A stretch of 64,000 nt of DNA from Mangrovimonas spongiae (GCF_003944795.1 NZ_RWBG01000002.1:124001-188000), one strand, 5' to 3'. Numbered from the stretch's first letter, positions 52,906-61,185 are shown. A program made the numbers and translations. Notes: generated by a model not told the origin, from the letters alone.

Positions 52906-54237
52906 TTAGCTTTGATTAAGTTGTGGTCCTTTATTAATAATTTTCCCTGCTAGTATTAAAAATAATAAGCCTAACAATAAATATAATCCTATAAAACCAA
53001 GTAAGGTAAATAGTGTATTACCCGAAGAAACTGTAGGAGAAGCACCTTCTGCTGTACGTAATAAGTTGTAAACCAACCAAGGCTGTCTCCCTAATTCTGC
53101 TGTATACCATCCTGTTGTATTCGCTATATAAGGAAATGGTAACATAAACATTAGTCCCCATAAAATCCATTTTGTTTTATATAGCTTTTCCCTAAATAAT
53201 TGGATATTGGCTAATAACATAATTCCTATAAAAATGGTTCCTAAGCCAACCATAATATGGTATGCATAATATAATCCTGGAATATTTGTTGGGTAATCTT
53301 CTTCGTTAAACTCATTAAGCCCCTTTATTTGCGCATCCCATTTTTGATAGGTTAAAAAGCTGAGTACATTTGGAACGGCTATTTTATTATCTAATTTCTT
53401 TTCTAACACATTTGGCTGACCAATAAGCACAATTTCTGAGCCGCCTTCTTCGGTTTCAAAAATACCTTCCATAGCGGCAAAGGTTACAGGCTGGTGTTTT
53501 GCTACATTTTTTGCTGTCCAATCACCGGTTGGAAATGCCACAAGAACACTAGATATTAATCCAAAAATAACGCCTGTTTTTACAAAAAGCTTCCCAAACT
53601 CTGTATGCTTTTTATTTAAAAGATAAAACGCTCCAACTGCAGAAACCACAAAAGATGATGTGATGATTGAAGCCAATTGATTATGTAAATAAGATGGCAG
53701 TAACCAAGGATTAGAAAATAAAGCACTAAAATTATTAAGCACAAATTTTCCGTTTTCTAAAATTTCATATCCTACAGGGTATTGCATCCATGAGTGGGTA
53801 GCAATTATTAAATAACCACTTGCCCAAGACCCTAAAAAAACTAAAAAGCCTGTTACAAAGTGTAACTTATGACCTAATAATTTTTCTCCAAATAAAAAGA
53901 GACCCAAAAAGGAGGATTCCAAAAAGAAGGAAAACATACCTTCCATGGCGAGTGTTTGACCTATAATACCTCCTGTAAGTTCTGAAAACTTGGCCCAATT
54001 GGTACCAAATTGAAACTCCATAGGAATACCAGTAACTACCCCCATAGCAAAGTTAAGCGCAAAAATTTTCATCCAGAATTTTGCAGCATCGTTGTATTTA
54101 TCAATTTTGGTTCTGAGAAATTTCCATTTAAAGTAGACTATCATTAAAGATAATCCCATAGTTAATTGTGGAAATAAATAATGGAATGTGATAGTAAATG
54201 CAAACTGCATCCTATCGTAAAAAAGCATATCTTCCAT
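52906..54237 (-). CDS. cydA: Cytochrome bd oxidase subunit I
   Basis: A 443-aa quinol oxidase subunit: N-terminal RMQFAFTITFHYLFPQL with the high-spin heme ligand His, the GIPMEFQFGTNWA region, the QPVTFAAMEGIFETEEG segment, and the motif GRQPWLVYNLLRT near residue 385. The length is that of the short Q-loop form. The upstream 64 bp carry a TATTTTTA element but no GTAAC-type box, so control differs from the other island genes. Confidence 0.95.
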   Translation of the reverse strand: MEDMLFYDRMQFAFTITFHYLFPQLTMGLSLMIVYFKWKFLRTKIDKYNDAAKFWMKIFALNFAMGVVTGIPMEFQFGTNWAKFSELTGGIIGQTLAMEGMFSFFLESSFLGLFLFGEKLLGHKLHFVTGFLVFLGSWASGYLIIATHSWMQYPVGYEILENGKFVLNNFSALFSNPWLLPSYLHNQLASIITSSFVVSAVGAFYLLNKKHTEFGKLFVKTGVIFGLISSVLVAFPTGDWTAKNVAKHQPVTFAAMEGIFETEEGGSEIVLIGQPNVLEKKLDNKIAVPNVLSFLTYQKWDAQIKGLNEFNEEDYPTNIPGLYYAYHIMVGLGTIFIGIMLLANIQLFREKLYKTKWILWGLMFMLPFPYIANTTGWYTAELGRQPWLVYNLLRTAEGASPTVSSGNTLFTLLGFIGLYLLLGLLFLILAGKIINKGPQLNQS

Positions 54238-54299
54238 AGTTGGTTTTTGTGTTCTTTAAAAATACAATGTAATTAGTTGTTTTATACTATTTTAATATA

Positions 54300-54329
54300 A
54301 AAAAAGGCTCTCAATATTGAGAGCCTTTT
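54300..54329 (-). terminator. Intrinsic terminator of the peroxiredoxin gene
   Basis: A 28-bp perfect palindrome (54302-54329, AAAAGGCTCTCAA arm) with T-tract on the minus strand, 12 bp after the stop codon. Confidence 0.9.
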
Positions 54330-54340
54330 CTTTTTTAAAA

Positions 54341-55066
54341 TTATGATTTTAAAACTTCGTTAAGTACTAAGTCTTTATCTAATTTCTTAGTACAGAAAAA
54401 CCAATCTTCACAAGTTAAATCTTCTGTGCTTGTCATTCGTTCTTCAGCTACACCACAAGAACCTGCAGGAGAAACAATAACGTCTTTTCCTGGTTCCCAA
54501 TCTGCCGGAGTTGCTACATTAAACTTATCTGATGTTTGCATGGCTATTAATGCTCTGTAAATTTCGTCGAAGTTTCTTCCTAAGCTTAACGGGTAATAAA
54601 TTATTGCTCTTACAACACTTTCTGGGTCTACAAAAAAGACAGCTCTTACAGCTTGTGTTTTATGTTCACCTGGCTGAATCATACCATATTTCTTGGCGAC
54701 TTCCATGGTAATATCTTCAATTAAAGGAAATTTAACTTCTACATTTTCCATACCGTTAAATTTAATTTTATCCTTTATTGTTCTAAGCCAAGCGATATGA
54801 CTATACAAGCCATCTACCGATAAACCTACTAGTTTACAATTGGCTTTATTAAACTTTTCTTCTAAATGAGCAAAGGTCATAAACTCTGAAGTGCAAACTG
54901 GTGTAAAATCTGCTGGGTGACTAAATAAAATAGCCCATTCACCTTTATAATCTGACGGAAAATTTATTTCACCTTGTGTCGTTACTGCTTTAAATTCTGG
55001 TGCTTTATCGCCTATTCTTGGCATTGAAAACACTTCTTTTTCTGTTGTTGATTCTGAATTATTCAT
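54341..55066 (-). CDS. Peroxiredoxin, Prx6 (1-Cys) type
   Basis: A 241-aa thiol peroxidase. The peroxidatic Cys is in HPADFTPVCTSEF (about residue 58), and the C-terminal domain has the Prx6 features RAIIYYPLSLGRN and ATPADWEPGKD. Further cysteines (SCGV..., LTCEDWFFC) lie near the C-terminus, more than in simple 1-Cys enzymes, and could resolve the sulfenate or persulfide. The start at 55066 fits the promoter. Two regulated-promoter candidates lie upstream. Confidence 0.92.
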   Translation of the reverse strand: MNNSESTTEKEVFSMPRIGDKAPEFKAVTTQGEINFPSDYKGEWAILFSHPADFTPVCTSEFMTFAHLEEKFNKANCKLVGLSVDGLYSHIAWLRTIKDKIKFNGMENVEVKFPLIEDITMEVAKKYGMIQPGEHKTQAVRAVFFVDPESVVRAIIYYPLSLGRNFDEIYRALIAMQTSDKFNVATPADWEPGKDVIVSPAGSCGVAEERMTSTEDLTCEDWFFCTKKLDKDLVLNEVLKS

Positions 55067-55094
55067 GATGTTTTTGTATTAAATTTATTTATAC

Positions 55095-55138
55095 CAAATA
55101 TAATAAGTTATAAAATTTATCAATGCTACTTAAGTTAC
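55095..55138 (-). promoter_or_regulatory. Degenerate GTAAC-type box plus -7 element, proximal promoter of the peroxiredoxin gene
   Basis: GCTAC-TTAA-GTTAC at 55125-55138 (two mismatches in one half), 22 nt, then the exact -7 TATATTTG at 55095-55102 (minus strand). The predicted leader is about 24 nt. Confidence 0.6.
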
Positions 55139-55180
55139 ACAAGAGACTTAAAAAAAACGGTTTTTACTTTTCGTGATTAA

Positions 55181-55224
55181 CTAAATTAGTACAAAAAGAA
55201 AAATCATAAAATGATATCTATCAA
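55181..55224 (-). promoter_or_regulatory. FNR-like box plus -7-like element, distal promoter of the peroxiredoxin gene
   Basis: ATGAT-ATCT-ATCAA at 55211-55224 lies 22 nt before TAATTTAG (55181-55188), one base from TAnnTTTG. It is very similar to the FNR-like box before sqr, and both share an AAAATGATA...TATCA core. Confidence 0.5.
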
Positions 55225-55234
55225 GTCTTTATTT

Positions 55235-55867
55235 TTAATTACACTGTTCGTGACTTCCTACTAAAATGCTATTATAATCTTCTTGCGATAAGTATTGTGG
55301 TGTATACGTATCACCCGCATTTTCTATAGCGCTAACAAAGCTTCTTAAATGGTTACGAGAGCCACATTGAAGCTTTTCAAAGACACGAATTAAATTGGTA
55401 TTCGATGTGGCATTTATATAATCTTCTAAATCTACAATATCTAAATCTTCGATAGTGGCTCCAATTTGAAGCGCATTTGCTTGGCTTATCGTTCCATCTA
55501 TGATAAACTGGTCATAAAGATCTTGCAACATATTATCTTGAAACTCTCCTAAGGGTAAAATAGTATAAGCTACATTATATTGCGTTAAAAGGTTTTCCAC
55601 AGCATCCATATGCATCTGTTCACTATCTTTTATGTTATTAAACTGGCTTAAAGACCACTCATTATTTAAATATATGTAGGTGTCTCTTGCTAGCTTTTCT
55701 TCTTCTAACATAAATAGCAATGCATCTTTATCTGTTTCTGTTAGTGGTTGATTTACATTGAAGTTTCTCGCATTCGCATCGTCATCTGAGCTACATGCAC
55801 TTAAAAATGACATTGATACTGTTATAATAAGAGCGGTAAGGATTGACGTTATTTTTAGCTTTTTCAT
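55235..55867 (-). CDS. DUF2202 lipoprotein with ferritin-like four-helix domain
   Basis: A 210-aa lipoprotein: signal peptide with lipobox SFLSACSSDDD (Cys about residue 25), then a DUF2202 domain (about 42-205), with the ferritin-like pattern LFMLEEEKLARDTYIYL, SEQMHMDAVENLL and LQCGSRNHLRSF, which supply Glu and His residues for a possible di-metal centre. Function is unknown. Its promoter carries the GTAAC-type box, so it belongs to the sulfur regulon. Confidence 0.9.
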   Translation of the reverse strand: MKKLKITSILTALIITVSMSFLSACSSDDDANARNFNVNQPLTETDKDALLFMLEEEKLARDTYIYLNNEWSLSQFNNIKDSEQMHMDAVENLLTQYNVAYTILPLGEFQDNMLQDLYDQFIIDGTISQANALQIGATIEDLDIVDLEDYINATSNTNLIRVFEKLQCGSRNHLRSFVSAIENAGDTYTPQYLSQEDYNSILVGSHEQCN

Positions 55868-55895
55868 GGTGAGTTGTTTTTATATTTGTCCATGT

Positions 55896-55939
55896 TAAAG
55901 TTAGTGTGTATTACCCTTTTTTATTGTAACCTATGTTAC
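55896..55939 (-). promoter_or_regulatory. GTAAC-N4-GTTAC box plus -7 element before the DUF2202 gene
   Basis: Perfect palindrome GTAAC-CTAT-GTTAC at 55926-55939, exactly 22 nt, then TAACTTTA at 55896-55903 (minus strand). Confidence 0.75.
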
Positions 55940-55982
55940 TTAATACTTTTTGCACATACCTTGTATTAAAGCTTTTACACAT

Positions 55983-56020
55983 AAAAAAAGAGGAAAGCTT
56001 GTAAGTCACTTTCCTCTTTT
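55983..56020 (-). terminator. Intrinsic terminator of the rhodanese-to-TPMT operon
   Basis: 12-bp stem AAAAGAGGAAAG / CTTTCCTCTTTT (55986-55997 and 56009-56020), 11-nt loop, T-tract on the minus strand. Confidence 0.88.
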
Positions 56021-56048
56021 CTTGTTTTTAAGTTTTTTTAAATTATGG

Positions 56049-56633
56049 CTAGTCTTTTTTCTTGATAATAAAAAAGAGTTCTTTTCCGTGTCTTGTATCA
56101 TGAGAGTTATAAGCTTCTTCCATTAAAACAATATTAAAATACTTTTCAAAATATGTTATATAATCCTTTTTGCAGCCACCAAATGGTGGTTTGTCGGTAT
56201 TTAAAGGCACATCGAAAAGTAGGCCTACAACTTTACCTTTAGGTTTTAAAAGTTCGTTAGACTTGGTAACGTATTGTTCTCTTAAATTAGGATTTATGGC
56301 GCAAAAAAAGGTTTGCTCTAAAATGACATCGAAAGTCATCTCTAAATCGAAAAAATCTTTTTGAATTAAATGTGATGACGGAAACGTTGGTATACGTTTT
56401 TTAAGATTAGATAATGCTGTTTTAGATAAATCCACCACATACACATTTTTAAAGCCTTTATTATGTAAATATTCGGCTTCGTAAGAGTTTCCGCCACCAG
56501 GAATTAAAATATGTGACGATTTATTGGTTAATTGATCTATGTAAGCTTTTATGGGCGGCGATACCTCTCCTAAATCCCAACCTGTTTCGTTGTTTTTATA
56601 TTTATTATCCCAAAACGTTTCAGATAAATTCAT
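56049..56633 (-). CDS. TPMT-family SAM-dependent thiol methyltransferase
   Basis: A 194-aa class I methyltransferase. Motifs: NNETGWDLGEVSPPI near the start (thiopurine methyltransferase signature), SAM loop ILIPGGGNSYEAEYL (about residue 43), DLSKTAL, and QTFFCAINPNLR (about 110). Such enzymes methylate small thiols, and some bacterial relatives sulfide or methanethiol; the neighbours make a sulfur-detoxifying role likely. The start overlaps the thioredoxin stop codon by one base. Confidence 0.9.
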   Translation of the reverse strand: MNLSETFWDNKYKNNETGWDLGEVSPPIKAYIDQLTNKSSHILIPGGGNSYEAEYLHNKGFKNVYVVDLSKTALSNLKKRIPTFPSSHLIQKDFFDLEMTFDVILEQTFFCAINPNLREQYVTKSNELLKPKGKVVGLLFDVPLNTDKPPFGGCKKDYITYFEKYFNIVLMEEAYNSHDTRHGKELFFIIKKKD

Positions 56634-56929
56634 TAATTTGTTGTCTTTATTACATTGATTATCTCATCTTTTTGCAACACACCTGATTGCCGCCAAACTT
56701 GCTTTCCATTTTTAAATAACAATAGTGTTGGTACGCCTCTTACTTGGTATTTAGCTGCTAGTGTTTGATTTTTATCAACATCTATTTTAATAATAGAAAC
56801 GTTATCGCCCATACTCTCTTTTACTTGCTTTAAAATAGGACTCATCATTTTGCATGGACCACACCATTCAGCAAAAAAGTCGACCAATACTGGTTTTTCT
56901 TGATTTATTATTTCTGAAAACTTGCTCAT
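56633..56929 (-). CDS. trxA: Thioredoxin
   Basis: A 98-aa thioredoxin with the redox motif AEWCGPCKMM (residues about 20-29) and the cis-proline GVPTLLLF. No signal peptide, so it acts in the cytoplasm. It lies 11 bp after the cytochrome gene and overlaps the TPMT gene by one base. In this setting it could release sulfide from rhodanese or dioxygenase persulfides. Confidence 0.95.
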   Translation of the reverse strand: MSKFSEIINQEKPVLVDFFAEWCGPCKMMSPILKQVKESMGDNVSIIKIDVDKNQTLAAKYQVRGVPTLLLFKNGKQVWRQSGVLQKDEIINVIKTTN

Positions 56930-56940
56930 AATTCTTTAAT

Positions 56941-57939
56941 TTATTTTGCAAAAGTAACACGCCACATTCCTCTAACCTCATTAGCATTATACCCTATAGC
57001 CTTATCACTAGGATAAAGTGCTTTAATCTTTGTAAATGTAGATTGCGCCAAAGTTTCATTAGGTTTACCATGGCATTGTAAACACATGGTATTTGTAACA
57101 ATAGGATAATAGACCTGCACTTTATTGTCTAATTTCTTTACCATAGGTTTAGGTTCTTCGTTACTTGCAACTACTTGCTTAAATGTCTTTATGTAATCTA
57201 ATTCTTCTGAATTAGCTTGATTATTTTGGTTTCTTGGTTTATCTGATACGCGCTTAATATTAGCGTTATGTACAACCGACATACTATCTGTTAACGGATA
57301 GGCCTTTTCATTACAAAAAGCTAGGGCTTCTATGGTGCCTTGCTTTTGTATGGTTCCCATAAGGTTTTTCCCTAATACTGCTTTTGTAGATAAGGCATAT
57401 TTTAAACCGCGTTCGGCATAAGGAAGGGCTTCATCATTAGTTTGTACTTGTTTTTTTTGCATCCCTTTTCCTTGCCCCTTTCTAGCGCCTTTTCCTTGCC
57501 CTTTCTGTTCGTTAAAATGATCTTCAAACCATTCGGGTTGTTCAATATCAAAATCGTACATGTAATCAGCTATTTGCCGTATGGTTTCTTCTGGAAAATG
57601 TTGTTTAGGCATAACGCCAAAACGCTTTACTGCACCAAACATTTTTGCATTGTCTTCAGTGGGGTTTTTAATCCACTCTTGCATAGACTTTATAAACGCT
57701 TCTTTAGAAGTATTACTATCTATATAATGCTTTTTAATAGCGATCATAGGCGGACCAATTCTATCTTCATGACTAGCCGAAGGACTGTGACAGGTATAAC
57801 AATTTGTCTCCATTAATTTTTTACCAGGGTGACTTTGTGCCTGTAATTGCTTATCTAAAGCAGACACTTGAGTTTTTGTATCATTTTTACAACTAAAAAT
57901 GACCATCGATAAAAAAGCTAATATTATTATTTTTTTCAT
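56941..57939 (-). CDS. Lipoprotein c-type cytochrome with DUF3365 heme domain
   Basis: A 332-aa lipoprotein (FLSMVIFSCKND, Cys about residue 17) with two heme-binding CxxCH motifs: CYTCH near residue 48 in a mono-heme cytochrome c domain (methionine ligand likely at FGVMPKQHF), and CLQCH near residue 288 at the end of a DUF3365 domain. A lysine/glycine-rich linker (GKGARKGQGKGMQKKQ) joins them. It acts in the periplasm as an electron carrier. It is the third gene in the rhodanese-led operon. Confidence 0.9.
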   Translation of the reverse strand: MKKIIILAFLSMVIFSCKNDTKTQVSALDKQLQAQSHPGKKLMETNCYTCHSPSASHEDRIGPPMIAIKKHYIDSNTSKEAFIKSMQEWIKNPTEDNAKMFGAVKRFGVMPKQHFPEETIRQIADYMYDFDIEQPEWFEDHFNEQKGQGKGARKGQGKGMQKKQVQTNDEALPYAERGLKYALSTKAVLGKNLMGTIQKQGTIEALAFCNEKAYPLTDSMSVVHNANIKRVSDKPRNQNNQANSEELDYIKTFKQVVASNEEPKPMVKKLDNKVQVYYPIVTNTMCLQCHGKPNETLAQSTFTKIKALYPSDKAIGYNANEVRGMWRVTFAK

Positions 57940-57945
57940 AATATG

Positions 57946-58215
57946 TTATTTAGATAGTTTTCCTGTGGCACAACTTACAAACGATTTTGCTTTAGCTGTT
58001 AGCGGATTTGCAGCATCTATTGAAGGATACCCTAAATTTCTTAAAGCTTGTTTTACTAGCATGACATCTGTCTCTTTATTATGAGTAAACGTGACTTTAC
58101 TTTCTTCTATACTAATACTTAAGTTTGAAATGGTATTAACCTCAGACAGTTTATTAGTTATAGTATTAGCACAACCTCCACATTTTAAGTTTTGAACGAT
58201 TATTGTTGTTTTCAT
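57946..58215 (-). CDS. Heavy-metal-associated (HMA) domain protein
   Basis: An 89-aa protein with an HMA fold (about 1-66) and the metal-binding motif KCGGCAN (residues 11-17; the form is LKCGGC in place of MTCxxC). A further Cys lies in the C-terminal tail (FVSCATG). Metal binding or a thiol-based role is possible. It sits between the rhodanese and cytochrome genes of the operon, 10 bp and 6 bp from its neighbours. Confidence 0.88.
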   Translation of the reverse strand: MKTTIIVQNLKCGGCANTITNKLSEVNTISNLSISIEESKVTFTHNKETDVMLVKQALRNLGYPSIDAANPLTAKAKSFVSCATGKLSK

Positions 58216-58225
58216 AGGTGCGTTT

Positions 58226-58567
58226 TTAACTATATCTTAAAATTCCACCATTAAGGTCGTAAATTTTAGTAAAGCCCATTTTGGCTAACTTATTTGCTGC
58301 TTTACGACTTCTGTTACCACTTCTACAATATACATAAACAGGTTTTTCTTTATCTAATTTAAGACATTCTTTGTTAAACGTTCCAGAGAAAAAATCTATG
58401 TTTTTGGCTTTTTTTATACAACCCGATTTAAACTCTCTTGGAGTTCTAACATCTATTAATTGCACTTTTTTATGTTCTATTTGCGTTTTAAATTCTTTTG
58501 AAGAAAGCCCAACTACAGACTTGCTGTCTTGACTTTTAGATGTAAATAATGCTGATAAAAATGACAT
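58226..58567 (-). CDS. Single-domain rhodanese (thiosulfate/persulfide sulfurtransferase)
   Basis: A 113-aa rhodanese: DVRTPREFKSGCI near residue 40 and the active-site loop YCRSGNRSR with the nucleophilic Cys (about residue 82). A cationic six-residue loop points to persulfide or thiosulfate as sulfur donor. It is the first gene of an operon with HMA protein, cytochrome c, thioredoxin and TPMT, controlled by the box at 58626. Confidence 0.93.
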   Translation of the reverse strand: MSFLSALFTSKSQDSKSVVGLSSKEFKTQIEHKKVQLIDVRTPREFKSGCIKKAKNIDFFSGTFNKECLKLDKEKPVYVYCRSGNRSRKAANKLAKMGFTKIYDLNGGILRYS

Positions 58568-58595
58568 ACTTTTATTATTAAATTTATACGAAGTA

Positions 58596-58639
58596 TAAAA
58601 TTAAGCTATATATCTATATTTATTAGTAACCTATGTTAC
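58596..58639 (-). promoter_or_regulatory. GTAAC-N4-GTTAC box plus -7 element before the rhodanese operon
   Basis: Perfect palindrome GTAAC-CTAT-GTTAC at 58626-58639, identical to the one before the DUF2202 gene, exactly 22 nt, then TAATTTTA at 58596-58603 (minus strand). Confidence 0.75.
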
Positions 58640-58687
58640 ACTACTTAAATTATAACTAACATTTAGCTGTTTAAACACTTTTTTAAA

Positions 58688-58695
58688 TAGCTTTG
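58688..58695 (+). promoter_or_regulatory. -7 promoter element (TAGCTTTG) of the metal-dependent hydrolase gene
   Basis: Exact TAnnTTTG match 14 bp before the start codon at 58710. The GTAAC-type box upstream does not stand at the 22-nt distance on this strand, so this promoter is probably independent. Confidence 0.5.
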
Positions 58696-58709
58696 CACAG
58701 CAAAAAAAT

Positions 58710-59708
58710 ATGGATTCTCTTACTCAAATTGTATTAGGTGCTGCGGTTGGCGAAGCCGTTTTAGGACGAAAAGTTGGCAATAAAGCCATGTTTTATGGAG
58801 CCATTGCTGGTACTATTCCAGATTTGGATGTTATAGCTTCTTATGTGACCGATACCGTTTCTGCTTTAGAAATTCATCGTGGGTTTACACATTCTATTGT
58901 TTTTTCTATTGTATTTGCACCTATTTTTGGGTGGTTAATCTCGAAAATTGAAACTCATAAAAGCATTAAAGACTGGACTTGGTTATTCTTTTGGGCGTTT
59001 TTAACACATCCTTTACTAGATGCTCACACGACTTGGGGAACACAACTTTTTTGGCCGTTTGATTTACGTTTAGCCTACAAAAATATTTTTGTTATCGACC
59101 CCCTATACACGTTGCCATTTTTGGTGTTTTTGATTTTAACTATGCTTCAAAACAGAACGAGTAAAAAACGTCGGTTGTTTAATACTTTAGGATTAACGAT
59201 CAGTTCTTTTTACTTGTTGATTAGTTTAGGATTAAAGTGGGCCGCCCATACACAATTTAAACACGCTTTAGAAGATCAAAATATAGATTATCTTGCTATT
59301 GATACAAGACCTTCTCCATTAAATACTATTCTGTGGAATGCTAATATAGATACCAAAGAGGCGTATTTATTAGGAAATTATTCTTTTTTCGATTCTAAAC
59401 CTATTCGTTTTACCTCGTATCCTAAAAATCATCATTTACTAGGTGAGTTACAAACACATGAAAAGGTACAACGTATGATTACTATTTCGGAAGGTTGGTA
59501 TACGATTTCACAAAAAAATGGTGACCTATATTTTAACGACTTACGTTTTGGGTTGTTAAACTTAAAACCCAACTCTCAAGACTTTGTGTTTCAGTTTTTA
59601 ATACAAAAAGATGCTTTGGGGCATGTTACATTTATTGAACAACCTAGAAAGCCAGGTGATGCCAAAGCTATGCTTAACGATTTATGGGAGAGAATTCAAG
59701 GAAATTAA
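58710..59708 (+). CDS. Membrane-bound metal-dependent hydrolase (YdjM/DUF457 type)
   Basis: A 332-aa protein of the LexA-binding/inner-membrane hydrolase family: MDSLTQIVLGAAVGEAV, then TIPDLDVI, HRGFTHS and a second histidine/aspartate group (HPLLDAHTTWGTQ). About four membrane segments lie in the first 170 residues; the remainder is a soluble C-terminal domain. Substrate unknown. Confidence 0.9.
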   Translation: MDSLTQIVLGAAVGEAVLGRKVGNKAMFYGAIAGTIPDLDVIASYVTDTVSALEIHRGFTHSIVFSIVFAPIFGWLISKIETHKSIKDWTWLFFWAFLTHPLLDAHTTWGTQLFWPFDLRLAYKNIFVIDPLYTLPFLVFLILTMLQNRTSKKRRLFNTLGLTISSFYLLISLGLKWAAHTQFKHALEDQNIDYLAIDTRPSPLNTILWNANIDTKEAYLLGNYSFFDSKPIRFTSYPKNHHLLGELQTHEKVQRMITISEGWYTISQKNGDLYFNDLRFGLLNLKPNSQDFVFQFLIQKDALGHVTFIEQPRKPGDAKAMLNDLWERIQGN

Positions 59709-59742
59709 TCAGCATAACAAAAAGCCATGCTGATTAATTTTT
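59704..59742 (+). terminator. Intrinsic terminator between the hydrolase and MBL-rhodanese genes
   Basis: 12-bp perfect stem ATTAATCAGCAT / ATGCTGATTAAT (59704-59715 and 59727-59738) around an 11-nt loop; the hydrolase stop codon is in the first arm. The following T-run is short. It may serve both convergent genes. Confidence 0.7.
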
Positions 59743-59746
59743 AAGT

Positions 59747-61165
59747 TTATTTTTTAAGGGTTGTTGGACAGACTTCATCGGTTACAGAAATACCTGCCTT
59801 TTTTATAGCTGAAAATCCGCCAGCAACATCTATTAAATTATGAATACCACGACTTTTTAAAATGGAGGCTGCTATTACCGAGCGGTATCCACCAGCACAA
59901 TGCACGTAAAAATCGTTGCTTTCTGGAAATTCGCTAAGGTGTTTGTTTAAAAAGTCTAACGGTGTTAAGTGTGCTGTTTCAATATGAGAACTTACATACT
60001 CTCCTTCTTTTCTAACGTCAAAAATAGGAAGTTCATTATTGGATTCTAATCTGTTTTTAAATTCTTCGGCAGAAATAGATTCTATAGTATCAACTTCTTT
60101 ACCAGATGCTTTCCAAGCCTCAAAACCACCCTCTAAGTATCCTAATGTATTATCAAATCCAACACGAGATAAGCGTGTAACGGTTTCTTCTACACGATCT
60201 TCGTTGGCTACGATTAAAATAGGTTGTTTCACATCGGCAATTAAAGCGCCTACCCAAGGGGCAAATCCACCATCTATACCAATAAAAATAGATCTTGGAA
60301 TGTGTCCTTTCACAAATTCTGTTTGATGACGAACATCTAACACAATTGCGCCTGTTTCATTGGCAGCTACTTCAAAAGCTTTTGGTGATAATGCTTTTGT
60401 GCCACGCTCTAACACCTCATCAATATCTTCGTAACCTTCTTTATTCATTTTAACATTAAGCGGAAAATACTCTGGTGGTGGCGCTAAGCCATCGGTAACT
60501 TCTTTAATAAATTCCTCTTTAGTCATATCGGCACGTAAGGCATAATTCATTTTCTTTTGGTTACCTAAAGTGTCTACCGTTTCTTTCATCATATTCTTCC
60601 CACAAGCCGATCCGGCACCATGCGCAGGATAAACAATAACCTCGTCTGCCAAAGGCATAATTTTTTGACGTAAACTATCAAATAAATAGCCTGCTAAATC
60701 TTCTTGTGTTAACTCTTTTCCTTTTTGGGCCAAATCTGGACGACCAACGTCTCCTAAAAATAACGTATCTCCACTAAAAATAGCATGGTCTTTACCATTT
60801 TCATCTTTTAAAAGATAGGTAGTACTTTCCATAGTGTGTCCTGGTGTATGCAAGGCTATTATGGTTATATCTCCAAGTTTAAATTCTTGTCCATCTTTGG
60901 CTATTACGGCATCAAAACTTGGGTTTGCATTAGGACCATATACTATTGGTGCTCCTGTTTTCTTTGATAAGGTGACATGTCCACTAACAAAATCGGCGTG
61001 AAAATGGGTTTCGAAAATGTATTTTATATTCGCGTTGTTTTCTGAAGCTTTATTAATGTATGGTTGTACTTCGCGAAGCGGATCTATAATAGCCACTTCT
61101 CCTTTACTTTCTATATAATAAGCTCCTTGAGCTAAACATCCTGTATATATTTGTTCTATAATCAT
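59747..61165 (-). CDS. Persulfide dioxygenase-rhodanese fusion (CstB/ETHE1-like MBL protein)
   Basis: A 472-aa protein with three parts: an MBL-fold non-heme iron persulfide dioxygenase (about 1-240, metal motif THFHADFVSGH, HTPGHT, SGDTLF), a rhodanese domain lacking the active Cys (about 255-355, loop reads IVANEDR), and a C-terminal rhodanese with the nucleophile (HCAGGYRS, Cys about 430). This is the layout of CstB, which turns persulfide into sulfite or thiosulfate. The neighbouring TauE exporter would remove the product. The box at 61216 marks it as regulon member. Confidence 0.92.
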   Translation of the reverse strand: MIIEQIYTGCLAQGAYYIESKGEVAIIDPLREVQPYINKASENNANIKYIFETHFHADFVSGHVTLSKKTGAPIVYGPNANPSFDAVIAKDGQEFKLGDITIIALHTPGHTMESTTYLLKDENGKDHAIFSGDTLFLGDVGRPDLAQKGKELTQEDLAGYLFDSLRQKIMPLADEVIVYPAHGAGSACGKNMMKETVDTLGNQKKMNYALRADMTKEEFIKEVTDGLAPPPEYFPLNVKMNKEGYEDIDEVLERGTKALSPKAFEVAANETGAIVLDVRHQTEFVKGHIPRSIFIGIDGGFAPWVGALIADVKQPILIVANEDRVEETVTRLSRVGFDNTLGYLEGGFEAWKASGKEVDTIESISAEEFKNRLESNNELPIFDVRKEGEYVSSHIETAHLTPLDFLNKHLSEFPESNDFYVHCAGGYRSVIAASILKSRGIHNLIDVAGGFSAIKKAGISVTDEVCPTTLKK

Positions 61166-61185
61166 TATCGTTTTTTTTAGTGACT

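Noticed and set aside
54238-54300. GTAAC- or FNR-type box before cydA
   Set aside because: Counting 22 nt upstream of the TATTTTTA element gives no palindrome of either type.
58626-58695. Use of the rhodanese box by the divergent hydrolase gene at 58710
   Set aside because: On the plus strand the sequence 22 nt after the box is TTTAGCTG, and the real -7 TAGCTTTG lies much further down.
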